Below the pieces are notes generated by a model. The model saw only the letters and a program-made list of their open reading frames with translations, was not told the DNA's origin and did no database searches. 64,000 nucleotides of DNA from Dolomedes plantarius. Its lineage: Eukaryota; Arthropoda; Arachnida; Araneae; Dolomedidae. Below are positions 1 to 11,917 of the stretch, piece after piece (position 1 is the stretch's first letter; every line of letters starts with the position of its first letter). The stretch lies in the NCBI GenBank assembly GCA_907164885.2, contig OU015492.1:190563766-190627765 (forward strand), written 5' to 3'. Made by a program: the position numbers and the translations under genes.

Positions 1-925
1 AAACAAATCAACTTACTCCCCGGAATAAAACAAAACAAAACAAAAAACAAAAAAAGCTCTCTCGGAATCACAAGGCTGGAGATGGCGTTTTCCCTGTCAC
101 TGTAACGACTCCTCCCCCTGTTCTTACGTGACTTTTTACCTGGTTGCGTTATTCATAGCGACGTCGTTACGGTCGTTAGGCGGCCGTCCCAACGACCAAT
201 AAAGCCGATATTCCTCGCCAAAATCCGGCGCAGTGATGAACGCAATGTATGCAGCTTCGCTCCGGGAATGGGGGAATAAAAGTTGCATCCGCAGATGACA
301 TGTGGACTCGAACGACTAGCAATCCAATTTGGCGACGATTTGGTACACTCTGCGAGGGAGAATGCACAAATATTTTGGACGGAATGTTTGCTTTTCTAGC
401 CTTTTTACTGCATGTTGGTGGGACGATAACGCAGTGCATTCGTTTCTTATTTACGCCTGTTAACGTAGCATTTCCACTTTCATTTAGTTCAATCTTTGTT
501 GTGTTATGTTCGTTACTGGCGCTTAAACATTTATTAAGTAACTTTGCGCAGTATGTGTCTCCACACTTTATAAATTATTTTGCAAATGTTGCGGTATGCA
601 CGGGGAAAAAATAGAGATATACAACACCTCAGAACGTTTTAATATCGACTGATCTGTTTCCCACACAGAAACAAACAGTGCATCATATTTTTATGGGTTT
701 TAAAATTATCCACATTTCTATGCTCATTTTCCATTTCCCCTGCTCCCCAAATCTTTTGAAAGGGTTTATTTGAGGAGGAAATCGTTTATGATTCAGACAT
801 GATCTTGACATTAAAGCACATTAACTGCAACCCGTGATGAGGGTCCACAAGAGGCAAAATATGCACATTCTCTTGTGTGCTCAGCACTCATGAGTTGAAT
901 TTCACCCTCATTATGAACTATTTAT
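1..925. other. GC-richer non-repeat start of window
   Basis: The first ~620 bases are less AT-rich than most of the window and contain several CpGs (about 150-350). I see no terminal repeats or SINE promoter here. It holds one 121-codon ORF, listed separately. Bases 620-925 are plain AT-rich sequence with nothing recognised. It could be the flank of a gene outside the window, but nothing in the sequence proves this. Confidence 0.3.
249..614 (+). CDS. weak hypothetical ORF, 121 codons, two hydrophobic stretches
   Basis: I do not recognise this protein. The frame is open from the ATG at 249 to TAG at 612-614. It shows two hydrophobic stretches, roughly residues 45-65 (GMFAFLAFLLHVGG) and 76-96 (FPLSFSSIFVVLCSLLALK), which could be membrane segments. 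The C-terminus is CTGKK. No domain or cysteine pattern of a known family is visible, and no intron/exon structure can be argued. It lies in the GC-richer first 600 bases, where chance ORFs are longer, and an overlapping ORF on the other strand covers 176-439. Treat it as a possible exon or, more likely, a chance ORF. Confidence 0.15.
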   Translation: MQLRSGNGGIKVASADDMWTRTTSNPIWRRFGTLCEGECTNILDGMFAFLAFLLHVGGTITQCIRFLFTPVNVAFPLSFSSIFVVLCSLLALKHLLSNFAQYVSPHFINYFANVAVCTGKK

Positions 926-1165
926 TAGCCGACCACATGGTATAGTGAATAGCATCCTACTCTTCCATGCTGTGGGTTTGGGTTCGAATCCCGAATAAGG
1001 TCGTTACCGTGATGTCCACCCATAGGGAGTAATGCTGGCTCACCTAAAATGGTGGTCCCGTAGTAAAGAAGTAGTCAGCAAGACTTCGTGGATCTTCATG
1101 GGCCAAATGTCAGAAGAAGTATCCACCATCGGATGACAAGTGCCTCCGTATTGAAAAAAACCCTG
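926..1165 (+). mobile_element. tRNA-derived SINE (family SINE-A)
   Basis: The head carries an A-box-like TGGTATAGTGAATAGCATCC and a B box GGTTCGAATCCC, the internal pol III promoter of tRNA genes, but no complete cloverleaf. The body (CATAGGGAGTAATGCTGGCT, then CCCGTAGTAAAGAAGTAGTC) recurs at 26.2, 48.3 (minus strand) and 60.3 kb. That recurrence makes this a SINE family rather than a tRNA gene. Confidence 0.7.
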
Positions 1166-3519
1166 TTTATTATGATATAGCCGACAAATAATATGACGAC
1201 GGCAGAATTCCTTTGATATAATTCCTTTAAATATTTACGGAGACTGGATTTAATGCAGTTAATCTAATCGTTTTCCTTTCTCCATATTCTACCTTCTTTT
1301 CTTTGGTGAGCCTTGCCCTCCTCTCTGAAGGAATGGCCAGATTCAAATTAGTAAGTAAGCTTGGAAGGAACTATTTATTCGAGAATGTGTGGTGATTCGC
1401 GCAGAGAGTATTCCACCTGAAGTAGTGGATATCAAGCTTGGTTTACAAAGTGGTGTGCGTTTATCGACGCATCAGCTCTTCGAGAGGTAAGGCAGCGGAA
1501 TTTTGTAGATGACACTTTAACGGGAAGATTTAGTGTCACGCGTAGGAATTAGCAAGCAAAAATTAATTCATGGGGATAAGAGATTAATTTAACGTTAGGT
1601 AATTTAATGGTTTGTTCTCCGAGTAGAAGTATGTCTATAAGACGGGTATACTTTGTTAAATTTTCGTTCACCTATTCTTAGTCGTAATCTCAAGAGTTCT
1701 AATTTATTTTACCTCTAGACCTGACGAATAAGTCAAGTCGTAAAGAGATGAGATTTCTGATTCATTACAAATCAGCTAGTTAAGCTAGCGAGTTTTGCAT
1801 TTTCCGGTATATATATACAGAAAAAAATCAACATTGAGATCTTGAACACCGTTTTCGTTTGCCTTACAGATATTTGCATCCTTATCTCTAGTTTATAATG
1901 GTGATATTCATAAAGATCTAAGAGTCATTGTTATACGTGTGTCAATCAGTGGGCTACTTTCATGGGTTCCATAAGTTAAAACACTCGCGTACTAACAGAA
2001 GCATGAATTTTCGTTTACCTAACATGGTATTTTCCAAAACAATTTTACACTACGTAATAATTGCAAGGCTCACAGACTTCGAAAGGGTCATAGCATATCC
2101 CAGATTTTTTTTAGAACACAGCCTGTATATCGTAAAATAACTTTGTTTTAAAAATCTTGTCCTTCAGTTGCTCTTCAATGCCTAATTCTATGCATTCTAT
2201 CTCCGTAAAGTATTTATAAATGAACAAAATATTGTTCAATCAGCACTAATTCCCCATCATAAAGTCTGGGTGTTTCTGTAGATTAAGCTAGGATAGAACA
2301 GAACAGATGTGCACCTTGTGAAAGAGGATAATTGCATCTGCAGATTGAGACAGAAAGCTGTCTTATTTATTAGAATTAATATCGAAAGTATCAGTTATCA
2401 CTACTCTTGTGGCTTTCAGAACAATTAGCTGCTAGTGCATGGAGGGCCAGTCATTTGGATTTACCACGAATTATTACTTAAGGAATTTAGAGAAAGCGTT
2501 TCTTCGCGTTGTCATAAACTTAGACACAACTTGCAACAAGAGACTGCCAGGGTTGGCGTTTCAAGCCAAGCATCATCGTAACTGCAGATTAATTTTTTAT
2601 CAAATAATCCCGAATGTTATTCCTATCAAATTAACAGACGAGAACTTATAAATTCTCCACCAGAAAAAGAGTTGAGATGTGATATTTTTTGTACCTTATA
2701 CATGAAATGAAGGTAAACAGGATTCGTTGACTGTAAAACGTCATGCAGAATTTCAAGAAAATTTATTTCTCTCTCGGCCGTCATCGCAGTTTGAAAATCA
2801 AAGAACGCACAAAAAGGCCTCGTCTGGGTAGTGAAATTGAGCGTTTCAACAAGTTCATCGTCGGCAATTGGATATAAATAATGTGACAGACACACAATTT
2901 TACAACCTTTGAGCTTAATTTGAGGAAATCCATCTCATAGCCCCTGTGACCTGCCAGACAATCAAAGCACTCACTGAACCGTGTTTTTGTCGGAAAATTT
3001 CATTATCCCACATTTCGAACAAGATATCTGGTCTTATTAAGTTTATAAAAGATCATCTCGTCAAAAGGGACGTGTCGTGCTACGGTTGCTATGGCAGCAT
3101 TTTATCGAAAAAAGACATTAGTTACATTACACACGGTAGTGGCCTCATCGCTTTCAACAAAACCAATGTAATCACTCAAACCCATTTTTTAAAGGTTACC
3201 CCAAACACCAAAGTGATGCAATTTTCTTAACTTGGTATATCTAAAGTACGGAATGTCATCCTTTCAAGCTGATAAAACTCTTTAAAAAACGGTGGACTTA
3301 TGCAGTAGATAGACGAAGAAAAAGCATTTATTTAAGAAAATATCGTTTAAAATTGTAACAATAAAAGCTTTGCGAAGAAATTTCCTCTAGGCAAAATTTT
3401 CCAATGAAAGTTGTTTTATTAAAGAATGTACATAAAAATAAACCAATTAAATGTTTGTCGCAGAATTGAACTTTTCCACTTCCTAATTTTCAAAAGCACA
3501 TTTCACAGTTTATCGAAAG
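1166..3519. other. AT-rich sequence, nothing recognised
   Basis: Only ORFs of about 70-95 codons occur, without domain signatures. No terminal inverted repeats, SINE boxes or tandem arrays were found. ORFs at 1928-2140, 2439-2651 and 2946-3230 look like chance reading frames. Confidence 0.4.
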
Positions 3520-3521
3520 TA

Positions 3522-4111
3522 CCGTATTTTTCGGACCATCTTTTTACATAAAAAATTGACTTAAAATTGAGGTGCATCTTATGGTCCGAAAATAACATTA
3601 AAATAAAATAAATATTTTATTATATACATTATATGTATATATATTATATATTATATATTATATGGTGTATTTAACTTTAAAGGGCTTAAGTTAGAAAAAG
3701 TGATTTTTAGATATTTGTTAGTACTGATAAAAAAAAAAATATTTTGACTTGTATAAAAGGCTTAAGTATATCAATTTTGTATACAAATGTATATTTCGTT
3801 GTACAAAAGATTCAAGTCGAAATTATTGTTCTGCGATTAGTATAAAAGCCAATAACTTGGTATATTTAAATCATTGTTCTTGCCTTAAGCCCTTTATACC
3901 GGGCACCATATATATATATATATATATATATGTTTTTAATTATATATATATATATATTATTTATTATATATAAATTTTATCTTTATTAAGTAAGAAATTA
4001 AAAATAATTTCATATGCCTAACAAAATATAAAATATTCTTTTCTAAAAATCTTCCCCTAAATTTGAGTTGCGTCTAATCGTCCGGTGCGTCGTATGGTCC
4101 AAAAAAATCGG
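3522..4111. mobile_element. MITE with CCGTATTTTTCGGACC ends, TA-flanked
   Basis: The left end after TA (3520-3521) reads CCGTATTTTTCGGACCAT. The right end before TA (4112-4113) is its imperfect complement (GGTCCAAAAAAATCGG). TA flanks and these ends suggest a Tc1/mariner or pogo-type non-autonomous element. No transposase is present. The middle is occupied by a second element and a TA microsatellite. Confidence 0.6.
3662..3908 (-). mobile_element. nested MITE ending CTTTATACCGGGCACCAT
   Basis: This matches, on the opposite strand, the element at 51990-52237. Both share the CTTTATACCGGGCACCAT terminus, the pair AAGCCAATAACTTGGTATAT/its complement, and 'GACTTGTATAAAAG'. The other terminus (TATGGTGTATTTAACTTTAAA) is decayed. 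It abuts a TA microsatellite (3908-3960) and lies inside the 3522-4111 element, so it inserted later. Confidence 0.6.
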
Positions 4112-4113
4112 TA

Positions 4114-6085
4114 ACTTAATATACATAGTTTTATTAAGAATGAAATAAAAAATAACTACTGTTTTTGTACAGAACTGTCCGTTATTCTGCAAAAAAAATA
4201 AATAAATAAAAATAAATAAATAATTTAAAATATGGGATAATCTAAATATTTTGCTTTGTATAATAACTCATCTTACTCAAACGTTAAAAAAATTATTTGT
4301 GTAAAGGTCCGTATTACTTTCTAAATTTTGTGTTTCACCTATTTTTCAACATAAACAGGTTTGAAATAATTAGGATTTCGATCACGTAAATAATAATAGC
4401 ATGTGCGATTCGTTTTGCATGCATTATATGATAATTAAGAATAAGCATCGTTAAGTTTAAGCATCGCATTAACATATATAACTAGCCACCATCGGTTTTG
4501 TAAAATATTAATAAAAGAAGAAATTCACGGCACGTACGTTTTGAGGAACTTTTGTTGTTGCCAAAATTATGTTCATGCGAGCTAATTTTCTATTAAGGAT
4601 TTATTTATGCTAGCTAGTATATAAATTAGTGCTACCGAGCACGACATATTGCATTAAGATTTCGAATCCACGTAAAATCCATCAGAATATAAAAAAATGT
4701 ATATTTTTTTAATTTGTTCAATTTCAGGGAAAGGTAAATATAGAATAAAAATGATATGGAAATCTATAGAAATTTTTTCCACCTATGCAAAACGATTAAA
4801 CATTAATCCTAAACGAAATTTGAGTCCTCACGCATACGGAATATATTCAAACATTTTTTATTATTACTTATCATTTGTAAAATAGAAAACAGAAATTTTT
4901 TTTCGGGATTTTGAATGCTAACTTATTTAAAAACGCCAAGGACTTTCTACGGACATGCTTTAAATGATACTAGTTGCCACCTATATATAATTTTAAAGCT
5001 CTGATTTTGTTAGTCTGTGACGTAATACGAAAAAATTACTTTCAACAACAAATTTATTACGTTACAGAATCCTGCAAATGAATTGGAAGAGAATCAAACA
5101 AGTTTCGTCGAAATCGAGTCATGGATTACCGATTTATAGCCATTTTTAAAGGCTGAATTTCCTGTTATTAACCATTCGATGATTTTTTATACGTTTGCCC
5201 CCCCCCCCCTCTATTCTCTTTTGCATACCACTTGAAAATTTACCATCTATTAGACATCTTTGAAACAAACAAACAAAAATTTTTTTAAAAAGCCATATTT
5301 GGCAGAAAATCGCCTTCAAATGTGATTAAAAACATGGAAGATATTTCTAATCGGAACCACAACTACTTTTAATTATATTTTATTACGACATCTTGAAAAT
5401 TATATCAAAGATTGCATGAGGAAGTAGAAGGGGGGATTTTTTCTAATTACACTGTTGCCATCTGTCGTCTGAAAGAGGAATGTTTGATTTACAGCAAAAC
5501 TACTTTTTCTTTCCAAAATGATGCTTGATCCGTAATTTAAGGCCTGAAACAGGGGGGGGGGGGAATTTGTTCATATATGTATTAAATGATGGCGAATTAA
5601 CTAGGACTGTCATATCAGGAACCCTATCCGTTAAGTTCAGACAAGTTACTTCTCGAAATAAAGTGAAATGATTAATTCACTCTCGAATTAATAACGCTGA
5701 CAGGAATTGATTGAGATATTTCCTTATTTCAAAATAAACATTTTTTTCGTTATCACAATCTATGAAGTGTGGTTAAACCAATGTGTTACGGCTGGTAATA
5801 TACTAGAGCTTTAGTTTGTATGATTTAATTAAAAGGGTAAATCATAGGTAAAAATAGGGCCCGTTTTCATAGGAGTAGAACAGAATAAAACACTGTCCCG
5901 TCTAGCAATTCGCAAACTGCAATTTTGCCTCCAGAGGATTTTTACTCAGTAGAGATTTACTGATTTTATTTATTTATTTTTCAAACAATGTATTTGTCTT
6001 TAATTGAACGCTCGAAGCTTCTCAGACTAGTGATAGTTTTAAGGCTGTCTTTAATATCCACTTAAGTGTTTTACTATTATTTAAG
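4114..6085. other. AT-rich sequence, no gene seen
   Basis: It contains an A-rich (AAAT)n run at about 4190-4222, a C-run near 5198-5209 and a G-run near 5551-5561. ORFs are short (at most 62 codons). No element ends were found. Confidence 0.4.
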
Positions 6086-6086
6086 C

Positions 6087-6442
6087 GGGTGCGGTGGCCC
6101 AGTTGGCAAGAGCAGCGGGCCAGTGATCTGAACGTCCCCGGTTCGATGCTCGTCGCTGCAAATCCACCGCCGTGTTCACTAATGGTGACCGGGGCACATA
6201 AAACAGGTCGTGGCTACAATGTCCTCCAATTTTTCAAATTTACCTGTAGAGGTGCGGGGTCAATTGTTCTGTTCTTGTCACTTGACTCGGTTCAAAATTA
6301 CGGGACCGGTCATTAAGCCAAGTCGGACTCCGACCCTTGTGGAGCTAATTCAAAACAGGAGTCGCCCCTTTCAGCCTAATAGCCAATTAGGACCTGGTGA
6401 ATGGAACCTCCAACCAGGGGGCAACTGTTATTTAATAAAATA
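6087..6442 (+). mobile_element. tRNA-derived SINE (distinct family, SINE-D)
   Basis: The head has an A-box-like GTGGCCCAGTTGGCAAGAGC and a B-box-like CGGTTCGATGC. A GC-richer body of ~300 bases ends in ATTTAATAAAATAA, an A-rich tail. ORFs through it (6089-6316, 6210-6443) are not believable proteins. No second full copy is present in this window, so the family assignment rests on the promoter boxes and the tail. Confidence 0.6.
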
Positions 6443-7920
6443 ATTCCAAGAACAGAGAGTTTACTATGAACTCGTGGCCCTCTAGAATCCTCATATAAAT
6501 CATACCGCAAATCCGGATTGTTTAATAATTCCTTAAACCTTTTGCATCTCGGTTAAAAGACGATAAACTTCCCGATTTGAAATATTTTAAGGACTCGGTG
6601 TATAAATTTTCTCTTTTTTAAACTTTAATAAAAACCGAGCTTTATCCCATTTTTAAACGATAATGACGGTTTCAAATGTTTTAGAAAACCTGTCTAAGTA
6701 AATGCAGGACATTTTTCATAGCTCACGCACCTGACAGATCTTCTGAAGTTAAAAAAAAATCAAAGTAAAGCAATACCATAATCAAATCTTTAAAAAAATA
6801 AAAATCCAATCATAAAAAATAAATGAATAAATAAATAAATAAATAAATAAATCCAATCATAAAAAAAAATTAATCTGCGTACTATACTAGTGTTATTTTG
6901 CTTGGTAGTTCGACATGTAGGTTATTCGAGCATAATACGTAGAGATTTCTGACTTAAATCAATTGAATCGGGAATCAAGGCAGTTTATTAGATATAACAT
7001 TATCAAGTTTTCTCAAGCTGTAAATTAAAGCATTACTATCCTATTACGATTTAAATTTGTAAACTACTTAGCACAAGATGCAGATCAGATTCGAATAATA
7101 CCTGTAGATCAACTTTGCTGCCATCTACTTCCCTGACCTGGAAAAACAAGACACCACCATTAGCAAATTGAGATCCTTTTGAACCTTTCAAGCATAAAAA
7201 ACAATTATTTGGCTTGTTATACTTTTTTAAATTTTATTGAACTTCAGAGTAAAATTTAAAGTACCATTCAAAGTACCTTCAAAGTACCATTGCAATATTA
7301 GGTAAAATTTTTAACTATAAAAAAGGGTGATAAAATATCACTTGCTCGGAAAACAAAATTTCAGTTTGAACCTGTAAGAGCCACTGTTTTGCCTTAGTAC
7401 TCGCAGGCATAGAAAAACACTACATTTGGAAAAGGAAAATCTCTTTAACATTCCCTGCAGAGACACCAGATCTTGATCCTTCTATACATCATGTATGTAT
7501 ACATACCATAACAAATACATTACTTTTCAGGAACTAATTCATCCATTCCATAGACATTGTATACCCATATACTACCTATAGAGCCAAGTTTCTTCTTTAG
7601 AATCCGACTGTTTGATAAAACAAAACACCAAAGTAGAAAATTGACGGGACCTTTAAATTTTCAAAAATTTAATAAAAAATAAAATCGAAATCTTCTATAT
7701 ATTGAATCAAGAGCCTAAACTTCAAAATAAAAATATACAAAAATAACAAACAAGAAGCAAACAAAATACTTGCAAAATACGTGCGCAGTTAAAAACAAAA
7801 TTCCGTTATATCTGGGAACCTTTTTTTTTGTTTGTTTAGCAACCACTCGTACCGGAAAAAAAATTATAAAATAAGTAAATTATTGGGAAAAAATCACAAT
7901 CTTTAATAGGACCAGTATTT
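6443..7920. other. AT-rich sequence, no gene seen
   Basis: Contains an (AAAT)n tract at about 6823-6852 followed by a short duplicated phrase (AATCCAATCATAAAAAA, twice around 6803-6865). No other structure was recognised. Confidence 0.4.
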
Positions 7921-8311
7921 CGTGGGGTTACGGGTGAAACACACTAAGTCAAAAAAACATGATTTTGAGAAAACGCTGATCAAAGATTTTTTTCCTTTAA
8001 CTTCTTTGGTATTAACATTATTAAATCAAATTAAGTTATAGCACAGGTGTTTTTTTCTATCTACAAACCAGTCTTGGCTCTCTTATGCTTTTTTATATAA
8101 TTATTTTCAGGATGGTTAGTGTGTTTCCCCTATACAAACTACTAGGCTAGAGTAGTTAATGTGATTACAAAACTTTGAAAAAAAATTAAATGAATAAAGA
8201 CATGACTTAGTGGTTTTCATCAGTAGAAAGATCTCCCTTTTCAATTCAAGAAAAGCTGAAAATCCGAAAATTGATAATTTTGACTTAGTGTGTTTCACTT
8301 GTAACCCCACG
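7921..8311. mobile_element. palindromic-ended MITE, ~34-bp TIRs
   Basis: The left end CGTGGGGTTACGGGTGAAAC continues to AAGTCAAAA. The right end is its near-perfect complement (TTTTGACTTAGTG to GTAACCCCACG). ATTT occurs directly outside both ends, a possible 4-bp target duplication. A further internal match to GTTAGTGTGTTTCCCC lies near 8115. The ORFs across it are by-products of the palindrome. Confidence 0.65.
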
Positions 8312-8673
8312 ATTTATCCTAGAATCGAAACACTAAAAGCTTCATCTATGGTTATATCATGTGATGGCAACATGTGGCGGATTAAACTGAAATTATTAGT
8401 ATATCAGTAGAATGACTCTTTGCCTCACGGATTCGATACATGGAAAACGCACTACATTAAAAAAGGAATAGAATCACTGATTTTTACCACGCGGAAAGCA
8501 AACCGAAACCTTATGTGAACCAGATATACACTCTTCCCTAAAAACAACGGTTCATATTTCTTTTGCAATGACTGTTTTTTTACTAACTTTAGATGACAGA
8601 TTACCTACTAACATAATTTAATAAATTATACATGCGAAGGTTATTAAATTTTGGTAAAACAAGTAATCAAGAC

Positions 8674-9177
8674 CAGGGCCCGAATTAGAAAACTATTGAC
8701 TATAGGCACAACTCAGGATGGAGCCCCCTAACACTGATGTGGGCGTAAAATTTCCAAAATTGACACACACAGAAAAAAATAATCATGAATCATTGTGAAA
8801 GTACCATTTTACCTAGAATTGGCTATTTGAAGCGTAGAAGCCTAGAACATTATCAAATAACAAAAAGCAATACAACATATTAACTTCATCATTAAAACAC
8901 CAATACAATGCAACAAGAAAACTTATTTATCCCTTATATACACTATAACATACATATGATGAACTATACATATAACTATACATATGATGAACCAATCAAT
9001 CAATGAAATTTGAAAGGATATATAAAAAAAATTGCTATTTATAAGGTAAAATGAAAAAAAAAATTTGAATTGGGATTTTTTCTTTTTTCCTTTTAAAATT
9101 AAATTTTTTGGGGGGCCCCCAACATTCGGGGGCCCCTAGGCCCGGGCCTACCGAGCCTAATGGAAAACCAGGGCCTG
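8674..9177. mobile_element. hAT-like MITE, CAGGGCC termini
   Basis: It begins CAGGGCCCGAATT and ends ACCAGGGCCTG, an imperfect TIR. Outside it are ATCAAGAC (8666-8673) and ATCAAGAG (9178-9185), 7 of 8 bases identical, as expected of a hAT 8-bp duplication. The GGGGGGCCCC-rich right part resembles the element at 33147-33353. No coding capacity. Confidence 0.55.
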
Positions 9178-9189
9178 ATCAAGAGAAGG

Positions 9190-9740
9190 CAAGCAATTAT
9201 TTTTTCAGCCATTTAAATACCGGGTACGCCTACAACCTAAAAACAATCCGTCCGCACTTTATAGGCGACCCCGACAGACGAAGGTGCCGCAAATAAAACC
9301 GAAATGCAACCATATAGCAAACCGTGAGACGTCGCTGCGGTTGGACCAAGGTAAAACACCAAAGTCGTATTCTTGGCACAAGAGCAGCAAATGCTCAAAT
9401 ATTGATGCCGGGACGGGCGGCGGGTAATGGACATTTCCCGCCCATACCCTCCCTCCCGGGAGAGCGGGAAAAAACCAGCAAATGGGAATGTAATTGCGTT
9501 AGAGTAGCACCGGAGTGCGAAGCTCGCCGTGTCCCATGGCTCTTGGCCCCAGCTACCTGTCCGAATTACACCCGCAGTTATGACGCTGGCCCCGGAATTA
9601 TTTTACCTTACGTAATGGACACTTGCAATGTTCTCCCCCCTTCGGTCATGAAAATTTTATAAGGTTTCTCTTACCCTCTCCGTCTCTTTTCGACTTGGCT
9701 CGCTAGATGCTGGAGGTTTTTGCGGAAGAATGCTGGGACA
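9190..9740. other. GC-rich non-repetitive island
   Basis: This stretch is clearly GC-richer than its flanks, CpG-containing, and has no element ends. A 112-codon ORF (9324-9662, plus) runs through it and has no recognisable domain. It may be conserved non-coding DNA, a promoter, or an exon of a gene that I cannot identify. Confidence 0.3.
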
Positions 9741-10567
9741 TATGCCACCGAGATGAATCTTGGATGTCTGTTTTTTTTTTGTGCTTTCTTATCCTTTTTC
9801 TTATTTAATGACTGTACCGCGTTACATTAATTTTGCATGGCATTTGACGACACACGCCTTGAAGCACAAATAAAACGGCTGAATTTTTTTTTCTTTTCTT
9901 GGAATGGCATCGCGGATAATTTGGGGAAAATGAGTAAAATCTTCAGTGAAAGTTCGTGCGTTTCTATTTCGTGCCTGTGAACTATAACAAAAAAACGCTA
10001 AAAATAATATATAAAATGTGAATAATGACGAATATTTTGAATAATTAGTAAAATGTCTTGTTCCTCATCTTATTTTAGAAACTTAATGAAACTAATGCTC
10101 GCTCAGTGTTCCTGTAAGAGAGAACTTTATGATTTTTACGGTCATATTAAAAATAATAAAATATTCCTAGCAGCGAAAACATTCGTAAGGAAAGTGGACA
10201 GAGAAATTAGATTTTCAGATGACGATTCAAGGGTTAAAACGCATCCTGTGATCCTCCCTCTTCCATTGCATAACATTAAAATTGCTTTTTTAAAACAAAG
10301 AAAAAACACTAAAATGCATTTTCCATAATTTAACTCCAAATTTTTATTTTAACAAATAAATGGAATTTGTGAGAAATTTCTCAGAAATGCAGAACATAAA
10401 GAAACATTCATACCTCAGCCAAACGTGCATAAAAACAAGGACAGAACTGCGCAGAACCTGAATAAAAATAATGCACCTGCCGTATGGATTCAGAATTATA
10501 TAACAATAAATACAGAAAAAATCTTACCTAAATAAAATTTCTTTATTACGCTGGGAAAACTATAATA
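9741..10567. other. AT-rich sequence, no gene seen
   Basis: The longest ORF (10053-10328, 91 codons, starting MSCSSSYFRNL) has no recognisable domain and is probably chance. No repeats recognised. Confidence 0.35.
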
Positions 10568-10900
10568 CAGTCGAACCCCGTTATAACGAACCTGGTATAT
10601 AACGAACTCACGGATATAACGAACGAAAATTTTGGTCCCGCCGTTTTCCTATTGCACGTAATTTAATTTGTATTGTGTCAGTTTAATGTAATCGATTTTA
10701 GTCGATTGAATTCATTAATAATCTTTTTTAATTGATTTTATCATTTTTTAATACATTATTATTGAAAGGACATTGTAATTAATGAATTATACATTTTGTA
10801 AACTCTAGCATTTTTCTTAACGGTTCGGATATAGCGAATCACCGGACAAAGCGAACAAAACCTTTGGTCCCTTGAAGTTCGTTATAACGGAGTTTGACTG
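10568..10900 (+). mobile_element. pogo-like MITE copy 1 (333 bp)
   Basis: The ends are CAGTCGAACCCCGTTATAAC and the complement of it (GTTATAACGGAGTTTGACTG), flanked by TA on both sides (10566-10567, 10901-10902). TA duplication plus CAG...CTG termini is typical of Tc1/mariner-pogo derived MITEs. The centre contains AATCGATTTTAGTCGATT. Other copies are at 14274, 28085, 28681 and 43486. Confidence 0.8.
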
Positions 10901-11609
10901 TAGTAATGCTTAAAGTGACAGCACAGACTGATGAAAGATAAACCAAAGCTCAAAATTTCTTTAGTGTATGTAGTAGTAAGCAACCACGATTTTCATTAAC
11001 CATTTGTGGATTTTAAACTAACTGAGTTTGCGCTTTGAATGAGACTTTTTCCTTTGAAAATATCACTGACCTACCGTTTCATGGTAAATAAGTAATATCG
11101 CCGCCGTCCACACCCGAAGGTTATACGGCCCTTCAATAATAAAACTAATCATGCCGACGGCCCCGAAGTTTTTCATTTTGCAATTCGTTTACCTGTCTTT
11201 TTTTTTTTAAATCTGAGGGGCTATCCACCTTCCCCTTGTAGGGAGAAGTGTATATTCATAAGTTCCTGCATAATATTCTTGATGTACCTTCTACAATAAT
11301 AATCCGTAAATAATTTACTAGGGGCCCAATCTTGAAAGCCCAAAGGTAGGTTTTTTCGTGCTTCAGCTCATTTGCTACAATTGTATATACAGTGCTTTAT
11401 AGTTTGTATATTGCCACACTCACAAAGATCTGTTTTAGCAAAAAATCTGTTTTGATAGACTCCTATGCAGCCATGTTCAGTTATTGCTTGATTAACAAGG
11501 AAATCTGCCGACAGTCTTTTCGTAAATCTGCCGACAGTCATTTCAATATTTATTTCATGGTAAATAAATATTGTTATGTTTTTCTGGAGAAATTCGCTAA
11601 AAAGTTGTT

Positions 11610-11698
11610 TTAATTAAATGAAACCGTGGTGACCCCCCCCCCCCCAGAAAACACCTCACGACCCCAAAGGTGGTCACGATCCACAGGTTGGGACTCTG
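11610..11698. mobile_element. probable hAT right-end fragment
   Basis: The sequence around CACGACCCCAAAGGTGGTCACGATCCACAGGTTGGGACTCTG resembles the common hAT/Charlie terminus in which a GACCC/GGTC-rich segment ends in a C-TG. No matching left end was found, and a C-run (about 11633-11645) precedes it. This is a weak call. Confidence 0.3.
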
Positions 11699-11699
11699 T

Positions 11700-11875
11700 G
11701 GGTCGCACATCTTTTGCTACGCGAGGGATAATCAGACATGAGCTGACAAATTAATTCCGTTTCCTACCGCCCATATCGGCCCATATAAGAACATCTTCCT
11801 ATCCATCACTTGGATTCGAACCACAGACACAGGGTACGAAATGCCCTAGCCATTCGGCCATCGTCAGGCTAGTTC
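11700..11875 (-). mobile_element. tRNA-derived SINE (family SINE-B), minus strand
   Basis: Read on the minus strand, the head is GATGGCCGAATGGCTAGGGC (A box) followed by a B box GGTTCGAATCC. The same head (GATGGCCGAATGGCTAAGGC) starts the plus-strand copy at 40208. The tails share CTCGYGTAGCAAAA. The leucine/serine-type tRNA look of the head is only ancestral; no cloverleaf is intact. Confidence 0.65.
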
Positions 11876-11917
11876 GTAAAGGAAGTTATTATATACTTAA
11901 GAGCAATTTTGTACTCA

